This document shows positions 22,701-35,387 of a stretch of 64,000 nt of DNA, piece after piece; position 1 is the first letter of the stretch; each line of letters starts with the position of its first letter. The position numbers and the translations under genes were made by a program. Below the pieces are notes generated by a model, which saw only the letters and a list, made by a program, of their open reading frames with translations, searched no databases and was not told the DNA's origin. Source of the stretch: Deuterostichococcus epilithicus (taxonomy: Eukaryota > Chlorophyta > Trebouxiophyceae > Prasiolales > Stichococcaceae); NCBI GenBank assembly GCA_033439295.1, contig JAVTLE010000023.1, forward strand, positions 1,896,530 through 1,960,529, given 5' to 3'.

Positions 22701-25700
22701 GGGTCCGGCTCATCTTGGAGGCTCCTTCCTGAAACCCGGTATTGAGACAGTGTGCACCGCCTGCTGCAGGCCGCTGTCCGCGCGCCTCCCACAGCTTCGA
22801 GCCATTCGCAGACGCAGTGCTGCGGTGGCTTGGCATGCCGGCTGCGCCTGCTGTCGTCCCAGGCAGCGGCGCCGTTGCCGGAGGCGGCTTTCAAACGCCG
22901 CCCCGCAGCGGGCCCGCTCGCCGCTCCGCAGGCTCGCCGACGGCGTCCACAGCGGCCTCCACGACGGCTGTTGTGTCACCCGGAGTGACCACCCGCAGCA
23001 GCGCCCGGCGCCGGTCGCAGGGCGAGGTGGCCACCGCTTCCGCGATGTCTGCCACATCCAGCGGCAGCCCTGCAACGCCGCGGCGCACTCGGAAGGAGTC
23101 GGGCGCTGGAGCCGGCGTTGCAAAAGCTGCGGTCTGGGAGGCGCTCCTGCAGTCTCAGCAGCACAGGTGTGCCACAGCAAACCATTCAAAAGGCATTGAA
23201 ATGCAAACAGATCCGTAACTCTATACTTGGGTTTCCATCCTCCTGCCTTTTGACATGGTGTGCAGCCAAGCCGCTTGTGAAAACTGTGTCAGACCCCCAC
23301 TCCATGCCCATGCCTGTGGTGAAAGTCAGAAATTCAAATGGCTTTGGGATTGTTCATTTTCCTTGGTCCCCAGGGACCAGCTGGACATGCACGCCTTCCA
23401 GTGGCTGCATCAAGCGCAGCCGCAGCCAGCCGAACAGGTGGCCAAGGCTGTCGCGCCTGCCCTTCCCGCTGAAGCGTGGCAGGTGCGGTCCCCTGAGGCT
23501 GCAGCAACGTGCTGCTGACGAGAGACAGCCGGCTGGAATGCCACGAAAAGCGCATCCGATGGACTGTTAACGACAACCACCTCAATTTTGTTCGATCTTG
23601 ACGGGCAGGCTTGCAAAAGCGACACCTTGTCATGCCAATCGCCGGATGCCAGGTCTCCGGCTGCCACCGGCTGCTGATCCCCGGCCCCTGGCGATGCAGG
23701 CTCTGGAGGGGCTGCACGCGCTGTACGAGGACTGCAAGCTGGACATGCTGCGGTGGCACATCCTGCGGCCGCTCGGCCGCCTGCTCGGCCGCCTGGCCGC
23801 CGTCCTGGGCGCCCGCCAGTACGCCGACCGCTATCAGCGCGACCTGGCGGAGCCCACCCCCGCCACCTTCGCGGCCGCATCTGCAGGTGGCCTCGCCCTC
23901 GATGCAGCGCAGCTTGTTCCATCGGTGGGATGGATCGCACCTTTTTGTTTGCCGGCGCAGTGGAGGCATAGTTCACATCTGCCCCTTCCACGAGTCTGGG
24001 TGTGACCTCATGCAGATGGCCCCGCTGCGGCGACCGCGGCCCCTCCAGCCAACATGCACGAGGCGCTGCGCGCAACACTGCTTGGGCAACCGCAGCAGCG
24101 GCACTGGGTGCCGGCGCTGGCGCAGGCAGGGGCGCCATCCGTACAGCGCTCGGTCGACCTGCTGCACTTTTACGGCCTGCTGGCGGTCAGTGAACGGGGT
24201 GACATACCGCCTGATGCCCACCCCTGACCAGGCGCATGTGTTGCTGGTGTGAGTGTGCGCGCATGATTAGACTTGCAGAGGGCGGTTGTTGGTTGGTCTA
24301 CCTGACTGTTTGAGCCTGGAAGGCGGTTGGTCATTCGCAGCGACAGCAATTGGTCATTCGCAGCGACAGCAAGAACTATCCCATCGGCAATCCCATCGAG
24401 CGCCTGCAGGGCGACAAGGCGGTGCGCAAGACGGCAGAGGCTGTGGTCACCGCGATGGTCGCGCGCGGCTGGACATTGGCGTCGCTCGACAGCCTGCCGC
24501 CTGGCACCGCGCTGCCACTGCGTGCTGTGATGATCCGATGCCGTGCCTGGCCGCCACCAGGTGTGCAGTTCGCCTGCCAAGCGGCCTGCCAAGTCACACT
24601 CGGCAAATCAGCTGCTGCTCCTCAACATGCGGCATCAGCAGATGGGGCACTCGTGTAACATCTCGTGATCCTCCACCATTCGCACTGCAGGGTGGCCCGC
24701 AGAGGCGTATGTACTGGTGGGCCGCGCGGACCTGGCGGCCATGGCCGCCGCGCCGTCGGCAGCGCCGCTGAAGCCCTCGGACGCCGCTCCGCCGGCTGCC
24801 ACGCTTATTGAGGGTTTTGCGGCGGCCGCCGGCACGCCTGTCGCCAGCAGCGGCCTGCAGGCAGCTGGCCGCAGGCGGCGGTCTCGAAAATCGGCTGATT
24901 CTCCGCAGCGCAGCAGTCTGCAGTCAGATGCTGCCGGCCCGGCGGGCCAGGCGCAGGCTGCAGCGGCACAGCTGCCATACCAGCAGCGCCTGACTGAGCC
25001 AGGTGTGTCCCAGCCGGACGGTGGTGCACAGGCCAAGCGCTGCGCCAAGGGCGTCTGGAGGTTTGATCGCACATCGGCAACGCACGCATGTCAGCATGCG
25101 TGGCGTCCTGCTTGCCAGCGGCTTTTGGCGTCTGCTACTTTGAAAACAAAAGGCACGAAACTCGCTGTGCAGGGCCAGTTGAGGTGGAGGGCGGCGCTGG
25201 CAGGGCTGCTCCGCGGCCCGGACCAGAAGCCGCCGCCCTTGGCAAGGCCGCACAGCGCTTTTCCCAGGACCTGCGCCTCATAGAGGTGCCCACACTCCTT
25301 CCTTCCGACCATGCGTGTCAAGCTGCAGTCGCTTGAGTGTGCAGAAGTGCATGGGACGTTGAATGCGGCACACGGCTCAGACACCTGATGGTGGTCCGAG
25401 CATTGCGCAGGTGGCGCGGCTGCTGGCGTCAGACGTGCCGACGCCAATATGGCTGGGCGGGGACCAGGAGCCGGGCGACCCGGAGCTGGTGGCGGCTCAG
25501 CAGGCGCGGCTGCTGGCGCTGGCGCCGCGCACCATGGCCCGCCCCCTCGGCCGCGGCGCCCTCACCCTCGGTGAGCCGTGCCTGACGATTCTCAGCCCTG
25601 CGCCTGCTGCCACGTCCGTGGCATTCCTTGGTGAAGCAGCGTCTATCTGTCTGTCAACTTCGCACCCATGACCTCATCACGTCTTACACTCAACCTGTGC

Positions 25701-28700
25701 AGCGGAGCCTCAGCCTAGACTTAGGTACACACTTTCAATGCCAAGCCGTTCCCTCTCTGCCTGCTGCGGCACAAAGACCATGGATGTTCCTTGGCAAGCA
25801 TTTGAACCTGTGCTGGTGTGCCCCGCAGGCACGCTGCAGGCGCTGCCGACGCAGGGCCTGGGCGTGCCGCCGCTGATGCTGGGCGGCAGGCTGACGCAGC
25901 ACAATGACGCCGTCACACAGCTGGACACCACTGCTTTCGCTGAAGCGGCCAGCGGCGGCGCCGCCTGCGACCTGTCCGCCTGGCCTGAGTTCCACAATGG
26001 CGTCGCCGCTGGTGAGGGATATCGAGTTTTGTGTACTTGCTGACAAGGCTGCCAACACAAGCCTGCAAATAAGAGGCGCAGTGTCAGGCATCGCTTTGGA
26101 CTTCGTCTGCATTGACAGTGGTTTGATGCGAACAACTCCTGGCGCAGGCCTGCGGCTGGCGGCGGGCGGGAACCAGCTGAGCCGGACCTGGATCGTGTAC
26201 AACAAGCCGGCGGAGCCCACCTACCAGCATGCCGGCGTGCTCATGGCGCTGGGCCTCACCGGTGAAGCATCCTGCACCCTGCACCTAGAAGCTGCTGATT
26301 ATCTCGGCTGCTTGTTTGCACTGCGAGTGGCCCCGTATGCACCTTGTTGCCCTGCACAGCAGCGCAGTCCATTGAAGTCACACGACGGTCTGTCTGCCAG
26401 CCAACCACAGCACCCTCGCCAGGCGGCAGTGACTCGAACAGCTGCCTGCCACGGCCGCGCAGGCCACCTGCGGGGGCTGAGCGCCACAGACGTGTACCGC
26501 TACCTGCGCGCGGAGCACCATGCGACCACCGTGGGGCTGCTGCTGGGGCTGGGCGCGGCGCACGCCGGCACCTGCGACGCCGCCACCTCCACCATGCTGT
26601 TCCTGCACGTGCCCTCCCGCCACCCGCAGGTGCCACTGTCGGCGGGCACAAGGCCGACTTTCTTCCTCTGCGACTTTCTTCCTCCGAGCGACAGATGGCG
26701 AAGTGCTTGCACAGTCTGCTCCAAGGCTGCTCCACAAGGTGCTGCTGTGGCTGTGGCGCGAGAAACCAAAATCCAAAGGTGGGACTCAGCTGCGAGTAGA
26801 ATGCTGATGCTGCTGCGTCTGCGGGCGCAGACGTACCCGGAGCTGGAGGTGTCGCCGCCGGTGCAGGCCGCAGCACTGGCGGGCGCGGGGCTGCTGTATT
26901 GCGGCTCCTGCCACAGGTGCCGCCGGCTGCAGAACTGCAGCCTTCGTGTGCATCGAATGTCCTGCGGAGGCACGCCATGCAGCAGCCACGCACCTGCTGT
27001 GCCGGCGCCTGCCTGCTCTGCTCGGGTTTCACCTGCGGTGCCTACGACATCTGCGACTGCTGGCGCCACTGCAAAGCGCAGGCAGATGGCGGAGATCATG
27101 GTGGAGGAGATCGGGCGGCGCGCCAGCGGCGAGATGGGCAACAACAACAACAATGTGAGCACGGCGGCGCTGCCGGCCAGTTCGCACCGGGAGGGGTACG
27201 CGCTGGCGGCGGGCGCCGCGCTGGGCCTGGTCGTGCTCGGCAGCGGCCGCTCAGCGCCTGGCATCTCCGACCTGCAGCTGGAGGACCGCCTGCGGTGCTG
27301 GCTTTCCCAGCTCCAGGCTACCGCTTTGGACTTCGATGATGATGCGTACTTTGGACACATCTGAGCTTGCCCACGCCCAGGCTGCGGCGTGGATGCGCCC
27401 ATGCGGGTGCTGCTTCACCCCTGTGTTGGTATCCCCAGCACCAGCGCGACTTTGCAGGATCATGCATGAGAGCACATTGGCGTGACCCCTGTATTCGATA
27501 TGGCAATGTGGCGCAGGCACTACATGGTGGGCGGGCTGCATGTGCGGCCGCAGGGTGAATTGGCGGCCGACGGCCCGGCCGCGCGCGCATCCAATGCCGT
27601 GTTCGGCCCCGAAGCCGCCATTGGGTTCGACCCCACCCTGGCGGGCGACTTCACGAGCGGACTCAACCTTGGGGGCGGTGCCCCGCGCCTGCCGCCCGAC
27701 CTGCTGCCGGAAGAAGACCGCAGCAACGGCAACAGCAGCGTCTCCCAGGTGGGCAGCATCTCCACTGTGCCTCCCAGCTGAAGAGACTCTAACAGCAATA
27801 TTCCCTGCCGGTGGTCGCTTGTCAGACGCCTCAGGGTTGCGGCACACCTCCGGAACCAGCGCATCTTGTCCTGCAAGGTGTGAGCCCCGCGAATACACGC
27901 GCAGGTGGTGCTGGAGGGGGAGCTGGTGAACACGGCGATCACCGGGCCAGGCGCGACGCTGGCGCTGGCGCTCATGTTCCTTCGCACCAACGATGCTGCC
28001 GTGGCCGCTGCCTTCACGCTGCCCACCACCGCACACACGCTGGACACGGTGTGCCTGCCTTCCCCATTCGCGCGCATGCCTGCAGCTTTGTGTGAGTAGC
28101 GCCTGGCCAATGCCTGGGTGGATGTGGGCCGCGTGAAGTTTCAGGCCTTCTGATGGAACGAAAAAGCAGCGCTGCTGCCAGTGAACATACCGAGCGAGAG
28201 AGGGCTCTGTCTGGAAGCGCGCGTGAAGCACGTGCCGTGCTTCGTCACAGGTGCGGCCGGACCACGTGCTGCTGCGGGTGGTGGCGCGCGCCCTGGTGCT
28301 GTGGGACAGCGTGCTGCCGACGCGCGCCTGGCTGCTGGAACAGCTGCCGCAGCTCATCCAGGCGCGTCGCTGACGTTGTGGCCCGTGCAACGACAGGAGA
28401 TTGGATTGCGTCTCACGCCTGCAGCACGACCCTGGATCCCAAGGCACACCCCAAGGCCCTGATCCCCAACAGCGTCAGACTTCAGCCCGGAGGTCCCTGC
28501 GCCTGCAGAGCAAATGCCACCCTCCCACCGCAGGGGCCGCTGCCGGAGCTGCTGAAGGTGGCCCGCAGCGGCGGCGCCCGCCGCGGCGGCGTCGACCCCG
28601 CCTCCGCCGCGCAGGCGCACCTGGCCGCCCTCGCCGGCGGCTGCCTGGCGCTGGGCCTGCGGTTTGCAGGCAGCCAGAGCGGCGCCGCCGTGGACGCCAT

Positions 28701-31700
28701 CACTGAGCAGCTGCTCTACTTCCTGCGCTGCAAGGCGCTTGTGCCGGACGCGAGCGCAGGTGCTGATGCATGCATCCGCCCTCCTGCACCTGGCACCGCT
28801 TGGTGCGATCAACGTGTAATCCATCAATGACGTCACTTTGACGCTGGCCTTGCTGGAGCCGGCGCCTCGGTACCTGTTGCACAACCCGAAGTAATTCATC
28901 TCGCTGCAGGCGCTGCCGCGGGGGCGTTGGACAAGCAGATGCTGGAGGGGTGCGCCGGCACTGCGGCCCTGGCGCTGTCCTGCGTGCTGGCTGGCAGCGG
29001 CGACCTGCGCACCCTCAAGCTGCTGCGCGGTGGGCATTGTCGAGCACCAGACACTGTGCATGTGCGCGCTGCCCGCTGCAGCACCGCCTCATTGCCGCAG
29101 CCCGTCTGGCAGTCTTCCTGACGGCTGCTGCTGCAGCAGGTTCCTCGCACGTGTCTTGCTTACTACCGGCTGCTCTGGGCAGCCTCAGGGTTGCATTTCG
29201 CAGTCTGTAGCGCATGCCGCAATGCTGCACGCGAATTCGGCCCGTGGAACGCATCGTGATGGCGCCACCAGCTCAGCTGATCGGTGTCGGTGTGTGCTCT
29301 GCCCCAGGGCTGGCGCGGCGGCTGCAGCCGACGTCGCGGCCCAGCGCCGAGGCGCTGGAGGAGCCGGGCGGGCTTGGCTACGGCGCGCATGCCGCGGTGT
29401 CCATGGCGCTAGGGTTCCTGTGCCTCGGCGGCGGCGCCCGCTCCTTCGGGACCTCCAACGAGGCCGTCGCGTCGCTGCTCATCGCGCTGTACCCGCGCCT
29501 GCCCTGCACGCCGCAGGACAACCGCTGCCACCTGCAGGCGCGGGGCTGGCGCGGCTTGTGTCTTGACAGGATCGACATCGTGTGCAAGCACGTGTTTGAA
29601 GCACTCGCCACACCTGCATGCCTGTTGTCACTTGCATCCCCGTCTTCTACATCCCAGCGTGTCTCGTCACACGCCGCGAGCCTGTGCCTGTGGCCGTGTC
29701 TGCTGCAGGCGCTGCGGCACCTGTACGTCCTGGCGGCGGAGCCACGCTGCCTGACGGCAATGGACGTGGAGCTGCAGCGGGCGGTGCCCGTGCCGCTGCG
29801 GGTGCACCTGGCGCCCTCCTCCGCTCACGTGCGCATCCGGCCTCGGAAGTCGCACTTCCTCAACCTGGAGGCACTGGACGGCACTGTGCGGCGAGTGCAA
29901 CCACCGTCCGCAAATCAAGTGTGTTGCTGCAGCGCTGTGGACCGCACGACCTCGCTGAGGGCCTTCGTGGGTGTGTCCCAATGGTGACGCGAGTGGGCTG
30001 CGTGCGCAGGGCCCGGATTCGACGGCAGGCGTCGAGGCGCCCTGCCTTGTGCCGGGGTCCGACCAGGTGACTGCCTCGTGCTGGCGCAGTGGCGGTGGCT
30101 GCTCGTCAGCTGAGCCCCATCGAATTGCGGGTGCAGCAGCCCTGCCAAGATGCCGGCCTGCACCAGAATTGCAGCATGCCAAGGACAGCGTCGCTGCTGT
30201 TCTGACTCGGCAACATGATTTGTGCGACAGGTGCTGGAGGTGCAGGTGTATGGCCCGCGCTACTATCCCCTGCAGCGGCGCACGCCCGCCAGCGGAGCGG
30301 GCAGCAGGGGCGGCCGCGTCAGCAGCGCTGCCGGGCNGCTCGCGGCTGCCGCCGCGCCATTGTTTGTGCAGCGACGTCTGGGGGAGCAGGCGCCAGGCGA
30401 CCCGCCGGGCGGCCTCGGCTTTGGCAACCACGGCCCGGCGGCGCTGCTGGGAGGGGTAGCGACTGCCGGCAGCGGCAACGGGCTGGCGGCGCTGGGAAAG
30501 CTGCCCGCCACGCTCGCGGAGCAGCAGCCTTTCCTGTCGGCCTTTGCGCAGGTGAGGCGCGGCAGTGTTGCTGGAAACGTCATGCCTGCAGGGCGCCGTG
30601 AACAATGTGCAGCTGTGGCAATGATGTTTGGTCGCTGAACACCCAGTCAGTGATCCGCTGCTCCTTGCATTGCAGTACTTTGCGAAGGACCTCCCGGCGC
30701 TGGCAGGACAGTGCAACACGGCAGGAGGCAACGGCCATGACTGCGACGGCGCCGCAGTCGCAGACACGGCAGGTAGCGGCACCGCGCAAGCAATGGCCGC
30801 GATGCTCGTGCAGTGCGTGGGCTTGGAGGCGCCGGCGCTGCTGCCGCCGCTGCTGTTCCTGCACTGCCTCAGCCAGGTATATGCCATTCCTGCGACCGAT
30901 CAAGCTGTGCACATCTGCTGACGGCTGCTCAGGTGCGCGGCAGCGCGTGCTTCTGAGTCGTGCAGAAGGCTCCTGCACAAGCTGCACCTGTCCACCAGCA
31001 GCACCGCAGCTTGCCGCCGTCTGCATGGGTGCATGGCAGCACATTCTGTCACACTGGCAGCACCCTGCTGCTCACCGCAGCTTTCGGCTCGACCCCAGCT
31101 GCCCAACGGGCCTGTGCCTTGGTGCGCAGAGCCTGGCCTCGGCGCCGGACAGCGGCAGCCAGGCGCCATGGCGCAGCCTGTGCGGCGGCCTGCCGCCGGC
31201 AATGGCCATGCGGGAGCTGCAGCTGGCGGCCGCATTCCACGACGTGGCGCTCCAGCAGTTCACGCAGCAGAAGCGGCGGCAGCAGCAGCGGCAGCAGGCC
31301 GGCCTAGCGGCGGAGGAGGAGGTAGACGGCGGGCTGCTGCCGCTCATGGCGCCGGCCTTCGGTTGTGCCCAGCTGGCCCTGGAGCAGCTGTGGGAGCGCC
31401 TCTACTACGCGCCGCCTGCCGCTGGTGCTGCCGCCTCCGATGACGATGACAGCATGGGCGGCGGCGACGGTAGCGTGGCGGCGGCAACGCAGCGCCTGCG
31501 GCGCTACTGTCAGGCCGAAACGCAGCCGGCAGGCGCAGCGACGGGCGCTGTCCCTCCCACAGGTGCTGTTACCTGAATTGTCTCGAGTGTTCGGCTGTCT
31601 GTGCTTCCACCTGATAAACGACCGTGCTTTAGCCAAAAGATGCCCACAAGTGAGTGGCAGTGAGCGATCATGTGTATCCAGAGACGAAAGCACCTGATGA

Positions 31701-31940
31701 AATGTAACGTCCAAGCACGCAGGCCGGGAGGAAGAGCTGTATGCAGCGTTCTTGGAGGCGAAGGGCATGCCGGACCCCCAGGAGCTGGAGCAGGCGGCTG
31801 GCAGCATGCGCGCACACCGCGCTGGCCTGGCCTCGAACGACCACAGGGCTGCTGATGCCCAACTGACGTCGCTGCTAGCATCGCTGCTGCCGGGCCTGGC
31901 GCCTGAAATGCTGCCTTTGCTGACGGCAGTGTGCCGGTGA
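19777..31940 (+). CDS. APC1: Anaphase-promoting complex/cyclosome subunit 1
   Basis: APC1 is the scaffold of the APC/C ubiquitin ligase. More than 30 exons; phased early ones are 19777-19907, 20071-20293, 20550-20711, 20942-21084, 21268-21428, 21567-21685 and 21846-22065. Later conserved blocks lie near 22500-22670, 22770-23165, 23375-23480, 23690-23880, 24350-24530, 24690-25000, 25215-25280, 25411-25570, 25830-26010, 26149-26261, 26461-26630, 26830-26920, 27081-27290, 27510-27750, 27905-28050, 28252-28370, 28533-28730, 28910-29030, 29308-29535, 29709-29900, 30231-30550, 30676-30876, 31110-31560 and 31720-31940. The N-terminal propeller shows ILDAAWCRF, LLQTGVLTIVSPSGD and LLVLHRDGRLVLYVG. 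The middle has LRLAAGGNQLSRTWIVYNKP, PEFHNGVAAG and DVYRYLRAEHHATTVGLLLG. PC-type repeats follow (ALAAGAALGLVVLGSG, GATLALALMFLRTN, AGGCLALGLRFAGS, AVSMALGFLCLGGG). Intron 21429-21566 has a GC donor. One ambiguous base is at 30337. The exact start and some middle exons are uncertain. Confidence 0.9.
24327..24372 (+). repeat. Exact 23-bp tandem duplication over a 3' splice site
   Basis: Two identical 23-base copies, at 24327-24349 and 24350-24372, each containing ATTCGCAG followed by CGACAGCAA. The downstream coding block (SKNYPIGNPIERLQ) starts just after the second copy, so the duplication copies an APC1 intron acceptor. Confidence 0.85.
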
Positions 31941-32732
31941 CCATTGAGCAGCTCGGCAGACTGGTCGCACTAGTGTCAATTTGTCACAGAAGTTGGCGAG
32001 TGAAAGCATCAAGAGCTCCGGCACAAGCCTTCCTACCTCCACATAAGCTGCAGCGCTATTGCGCCCATGCAGTGTCAAGCTGCACTGGAGGAAGAGGTGT
32101 TATTGCAAGCGATGTCTGACTCTCCCGCCGGCACTTGTCGATAGGCTTTTGTGCCAGCAGCAGGTGCTGCATGTGCGCATTGACTTTGGAGTCGTGTCGT
32201 GCATCTTTCAACGGCTGGCACACCTTGTGCCCACTGTAATTTTGCAGACTCTCAATCTCGAGCTCACCAGGCTTCAGCACCCACCAATGCAGGCGCTTGG
32301 CCATCTGATCAGTGTCTAAATTCTGACAGCGGGTCCCAATGTGGCCCAAACTCGCATTCCGAATACCCGCCTCGACGGCCTCTCACGTTCAATAGGAATG
32401 ACAATGTGTCATGTGACTTTGTAGTTCCACTTTGGATGGGTTGCTCTCTGTTTGAGCCTCGCCCGGGTGCGCCTCGCCGCTTCCGGGCGGTGGCGTCCTC
32501 GGACGGCGGCAGACTCTGGGTCTCTCACCAGTCCTGTTTGTTCCTGCGGGCAATGTGACGCAGTGATGAGAGGGTCTGAAAAGCATTGATGAAAGGATCC
32601 TCGATCAGCTCCAAGCAGAACACAAAATGGAATAGATTGACAAGATATCTGCATACACTAGCATCAACCCGACTCGGAATCAGTCCAAGACAGGTTGAGG
32701 AACCACCTCAGGAAACAACCGAGAGAGAGTTC
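31941..32732. other. Convergent intergenic stretch
   Basis: Lies between the APC1 stop (plus) and the VTE3 stop (minus). I find no family match or credible exon in about 790 bases. Confidence 0.45.
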
Positions 32733-35026
32733 TTACCAGCTGCGGGGCCAGACGGCGTTCCACAGCCACATGACAATGGGAAGCACAAAGTAGTAGGCGC
32801 CAGCTAGGGTACCAAGCGTGAAGTTGAAAAGGAACGAAATGGGATTCGTGTTGCTGGCCGACGAGTCCTCGCGCTTGGGACCCATCTGCAGCGGTGAGTC
32901 GCCCGCCTGCACAGGCAGACATGGTCGGCTGCTGAGCACGCTGAGATGCTGAAGCACCATGGTGCTCACGACTGACGGCACAACATACACAGCACAAAGT
33001 GGCTGCTGCAAGCAGAGAATGGGACAGGAATTGCAGTGATGCACCTTCGGCTTGATGCCAGTGACGGAGCAGCCCATGATGAGGCCATGGCGGCGCACGC
33101 CGCGGTACCACTTCGGGCCAATGCGCTTCATCTTGACGTCTGTGAAGCCTGCCTTCTTGAACCACTGCAACAGCGGGGACACGCCATCAGGAGTCGACCA
33201 AGCTGTGCGCAGTCTGTGGTGGACGTGCCAACGCGATGTGCAACACTAATCTGTTCTATTCAAATCTATCGGCGCCCTACTCGTCGCAGGTTTGAGACCA
33301 TGCTGAGTTTCGACGAGATGCAGGTGTGGCAGCAGGCGTTAAAACTGCCCACCGTCATGTACTCATCCTCAGTCGGGAACAGCATCCACCTGCAGCCGGC
33401 AGCAAAGACATCTCACGACCAGAACACAACATCCTACAAAACAACACCCGGTACAGGTCCAGTTCGCCAACAGGCATGTGCGGCCTGCCTATGGCTGGCC
33501 GCTCACATGTCAGCGAAGAAGCTGGACAGCCAGAAGGTGGGGTGCACTGGGCCGATCATGCATGCCAGGCCGCCCTCCTTGATCACCCGGTACGACTCCC
33601 TGCAGACATTGCGACACAGTATGATCGGACTTTTGATTGCTCCCCCAGCTTTGGGTCCATTGCTGTTGAGCAGGGGCCAGACGTGTGATTGCAAGCATCG
33701 ACACCAGAACGTGTTGCTCACTTGATGCCGCGCTGGGGCTCCGGCCAGTACTCTGCACCGAAACACGCCCCGCAATGAGCATGAGTAGTAGCAGATCGAT
33801 GCGAAACACTGCTTTGCAATCAGCGCCCTCAGTGGAAAGATGAAGTTGTAGACCCCTCATGGGCGTCAGGCAGTCTGGTTGTGTGTTTGTCATCCTCGAG
33901 CACTACATCCATCCTCGAGCACATGCAGCACGAGTTGAGCGATTTGCGCAGGGCGCACCGATGCTGCCGGCTGAGACATAGCGGTCGAAGCTGTCTGTGG
34001 CGAATGGCAGGTCCTCTGCATCGCCCTGCATGCACATGGTTGCCCTCCTCACATTCAGAGCACTCCTCTGCAATGAGGGTAGGTCATGAGGGTCTGCAGG
34101 ACAACGACGCTCCCCTGCACGTGCACTGACCAGCGCATGCTGCTAGAGCTGGCAGTCGCGGCACAGCACTGTTTTACTTGCGGGCTGACGTCTCCGCAGC
34201 AGGGCCGCGCACCTCCAGGATGGTGACGCCCTGCAGGTCCTTCTTCCCCCGCGCCTTGCTCAGCTGGTCTGGCGACTGGTCGATCAGCGTCACATTGTGT
34301 GGGGGCACGTGCTGCACGATGCCCTGCGTGCAGAAGCCGGTGCCGCCGCCCACGTCCACCACCTGATGTGCATCAGAGGGTCTGGAGCCTGAGACACGGG
34401 GAGGGCATGCACGGATGTGCAGAACGGCACGCGCAACAAACAGCCAGCATACCAGGTAATGTGCGCCGCCTGTCGTGTCTGCTTCAGCAACTGGACTACC
34501 TTCAGGTCGGGGCTGTCCAACTTTGCGGGCTCCAGCGCGTCATCGCGCATGTCCACCGTCCAGTGCCCCGGGTTGACAATGTGGTCGTACACGATGCTGA
34601 GGTAGCGGTAAAACCACTTGGCCTCGTTTTTGTGTTGGATCATACGCGGCTTGGCCCAGCCCCTGTACCGCAAGAAGAGAAGCCATCGTATCGAGGAAGC
34701 AGGCGCTGCATTCATGGCGTAGCGGCGCGGCGGCGCGTGAGCATTGCACGCGATCGCCTTGCGTAAACCAGCGACACAGTCACACCATGCCCTCACCTGG
34801 CTTCTGTGCTGCTGGTCGCCTGCGTGACGAAGCGCTGGCGATCGGCTGTGAACGGCTGACGGGCATTTCGCCTGCATTGCCGCGAAGGCGCCAGGGCTGG
34901 CCGCGAGCTGGACCTCAGAGCCGATGCGGCAGGCACGCTGCATCCTGCCCGCGCCGTCTGCGTGCTGCAGACCGCTCTTTGCTGGCCTGCACATTGTGGA
35001 GCCGTGCGATGCCGGGTGATCATCAT
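32733..35026 (-). CDS. VTE3: MPBQ/MSBQ methyltransferase, chloroplast inner envelope
   Basis: Nine exons in phase: 35026-34797, 34662-34500, 34362-34213, 34025-33959, 33752-33722, 33599-33507, 33389-33353, 33164-33045, 32906-32733, giving 354 residues. The enzyme methylates the quinol ring in plastoquinone and tocopherol synthesis. A Ser/Arg-rich transit peptide of about 75 residues precedes IQHKNEAKWFYRYLSIVYDH and NPGHWTVDMRDDALEPAKL. SAM-binding motifs are VVDVGGGTGF and VTLIDQSPDQLSKA, followed by GDAEDLPFATDSFDRYVSAG, EYWPEPQRGI, GPVHPTFWLSSFF, WMLFPTEDEYMTWFKKAGF and KRIGPKWYRGVRRHGLIMGC. A C-terminal hydrophobic segment (FTLGTLAGAYYFVLPIVMWL) fits the inner-envelope anchor of the plant protein. 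All eight introns have GT donors. An in-frame ATG at 35068 would add 14 residues. Confidence 0.95.
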
Positions 35027-35387
35027 GCTGGTCCCTGACCCAGTGCGGTCGGCGATGACCAGAACCAAGCTTGATCGGCGAAAGAGATCGAATTATTATT
35101 GTGCAAGGCCACACGAAGTGCTGCAGACTGCATGAAAAGTGCAAATTTGCCTTTAGGCACGTTTTGTTTCCTCTTCTCCCCTTTGCTGCACTCTCGGAAG
35201 ATGCCGGCGGCACGCAGACGCCCTGCGATTTCGTGTGTTGCAACAGAGACGCGCGCGCCCGTCCGAGTCTTGCAACCCTTGCAAAGTTGTGTTGGGTGCG
35301 GGCTGGAGCCGCTGCTGCAGAAGGGCCGCGCTTCCAGGGTGTCCTGCAGCATCTCGCTAGACTTGGCGAGTTGTATAGCGCCCTCAA
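35027..35387. promoter_or_regulatory. Divergent promoter region of VTE3 and PES1
   Basis: 361 bases between outward-facing start codons. It includes a locally AT-rich patch near 35085-35100 (GAATTATTATT). No coding sequence is supported. Confidence 0.35.

Noticed and set aside
27251-28447. Nearly 400-codon minus-strand frame within APC1
   Set aside because: It crosses several APC1 exons and introns with conserved PC repeats on the plus strand and has no recognisable domain.
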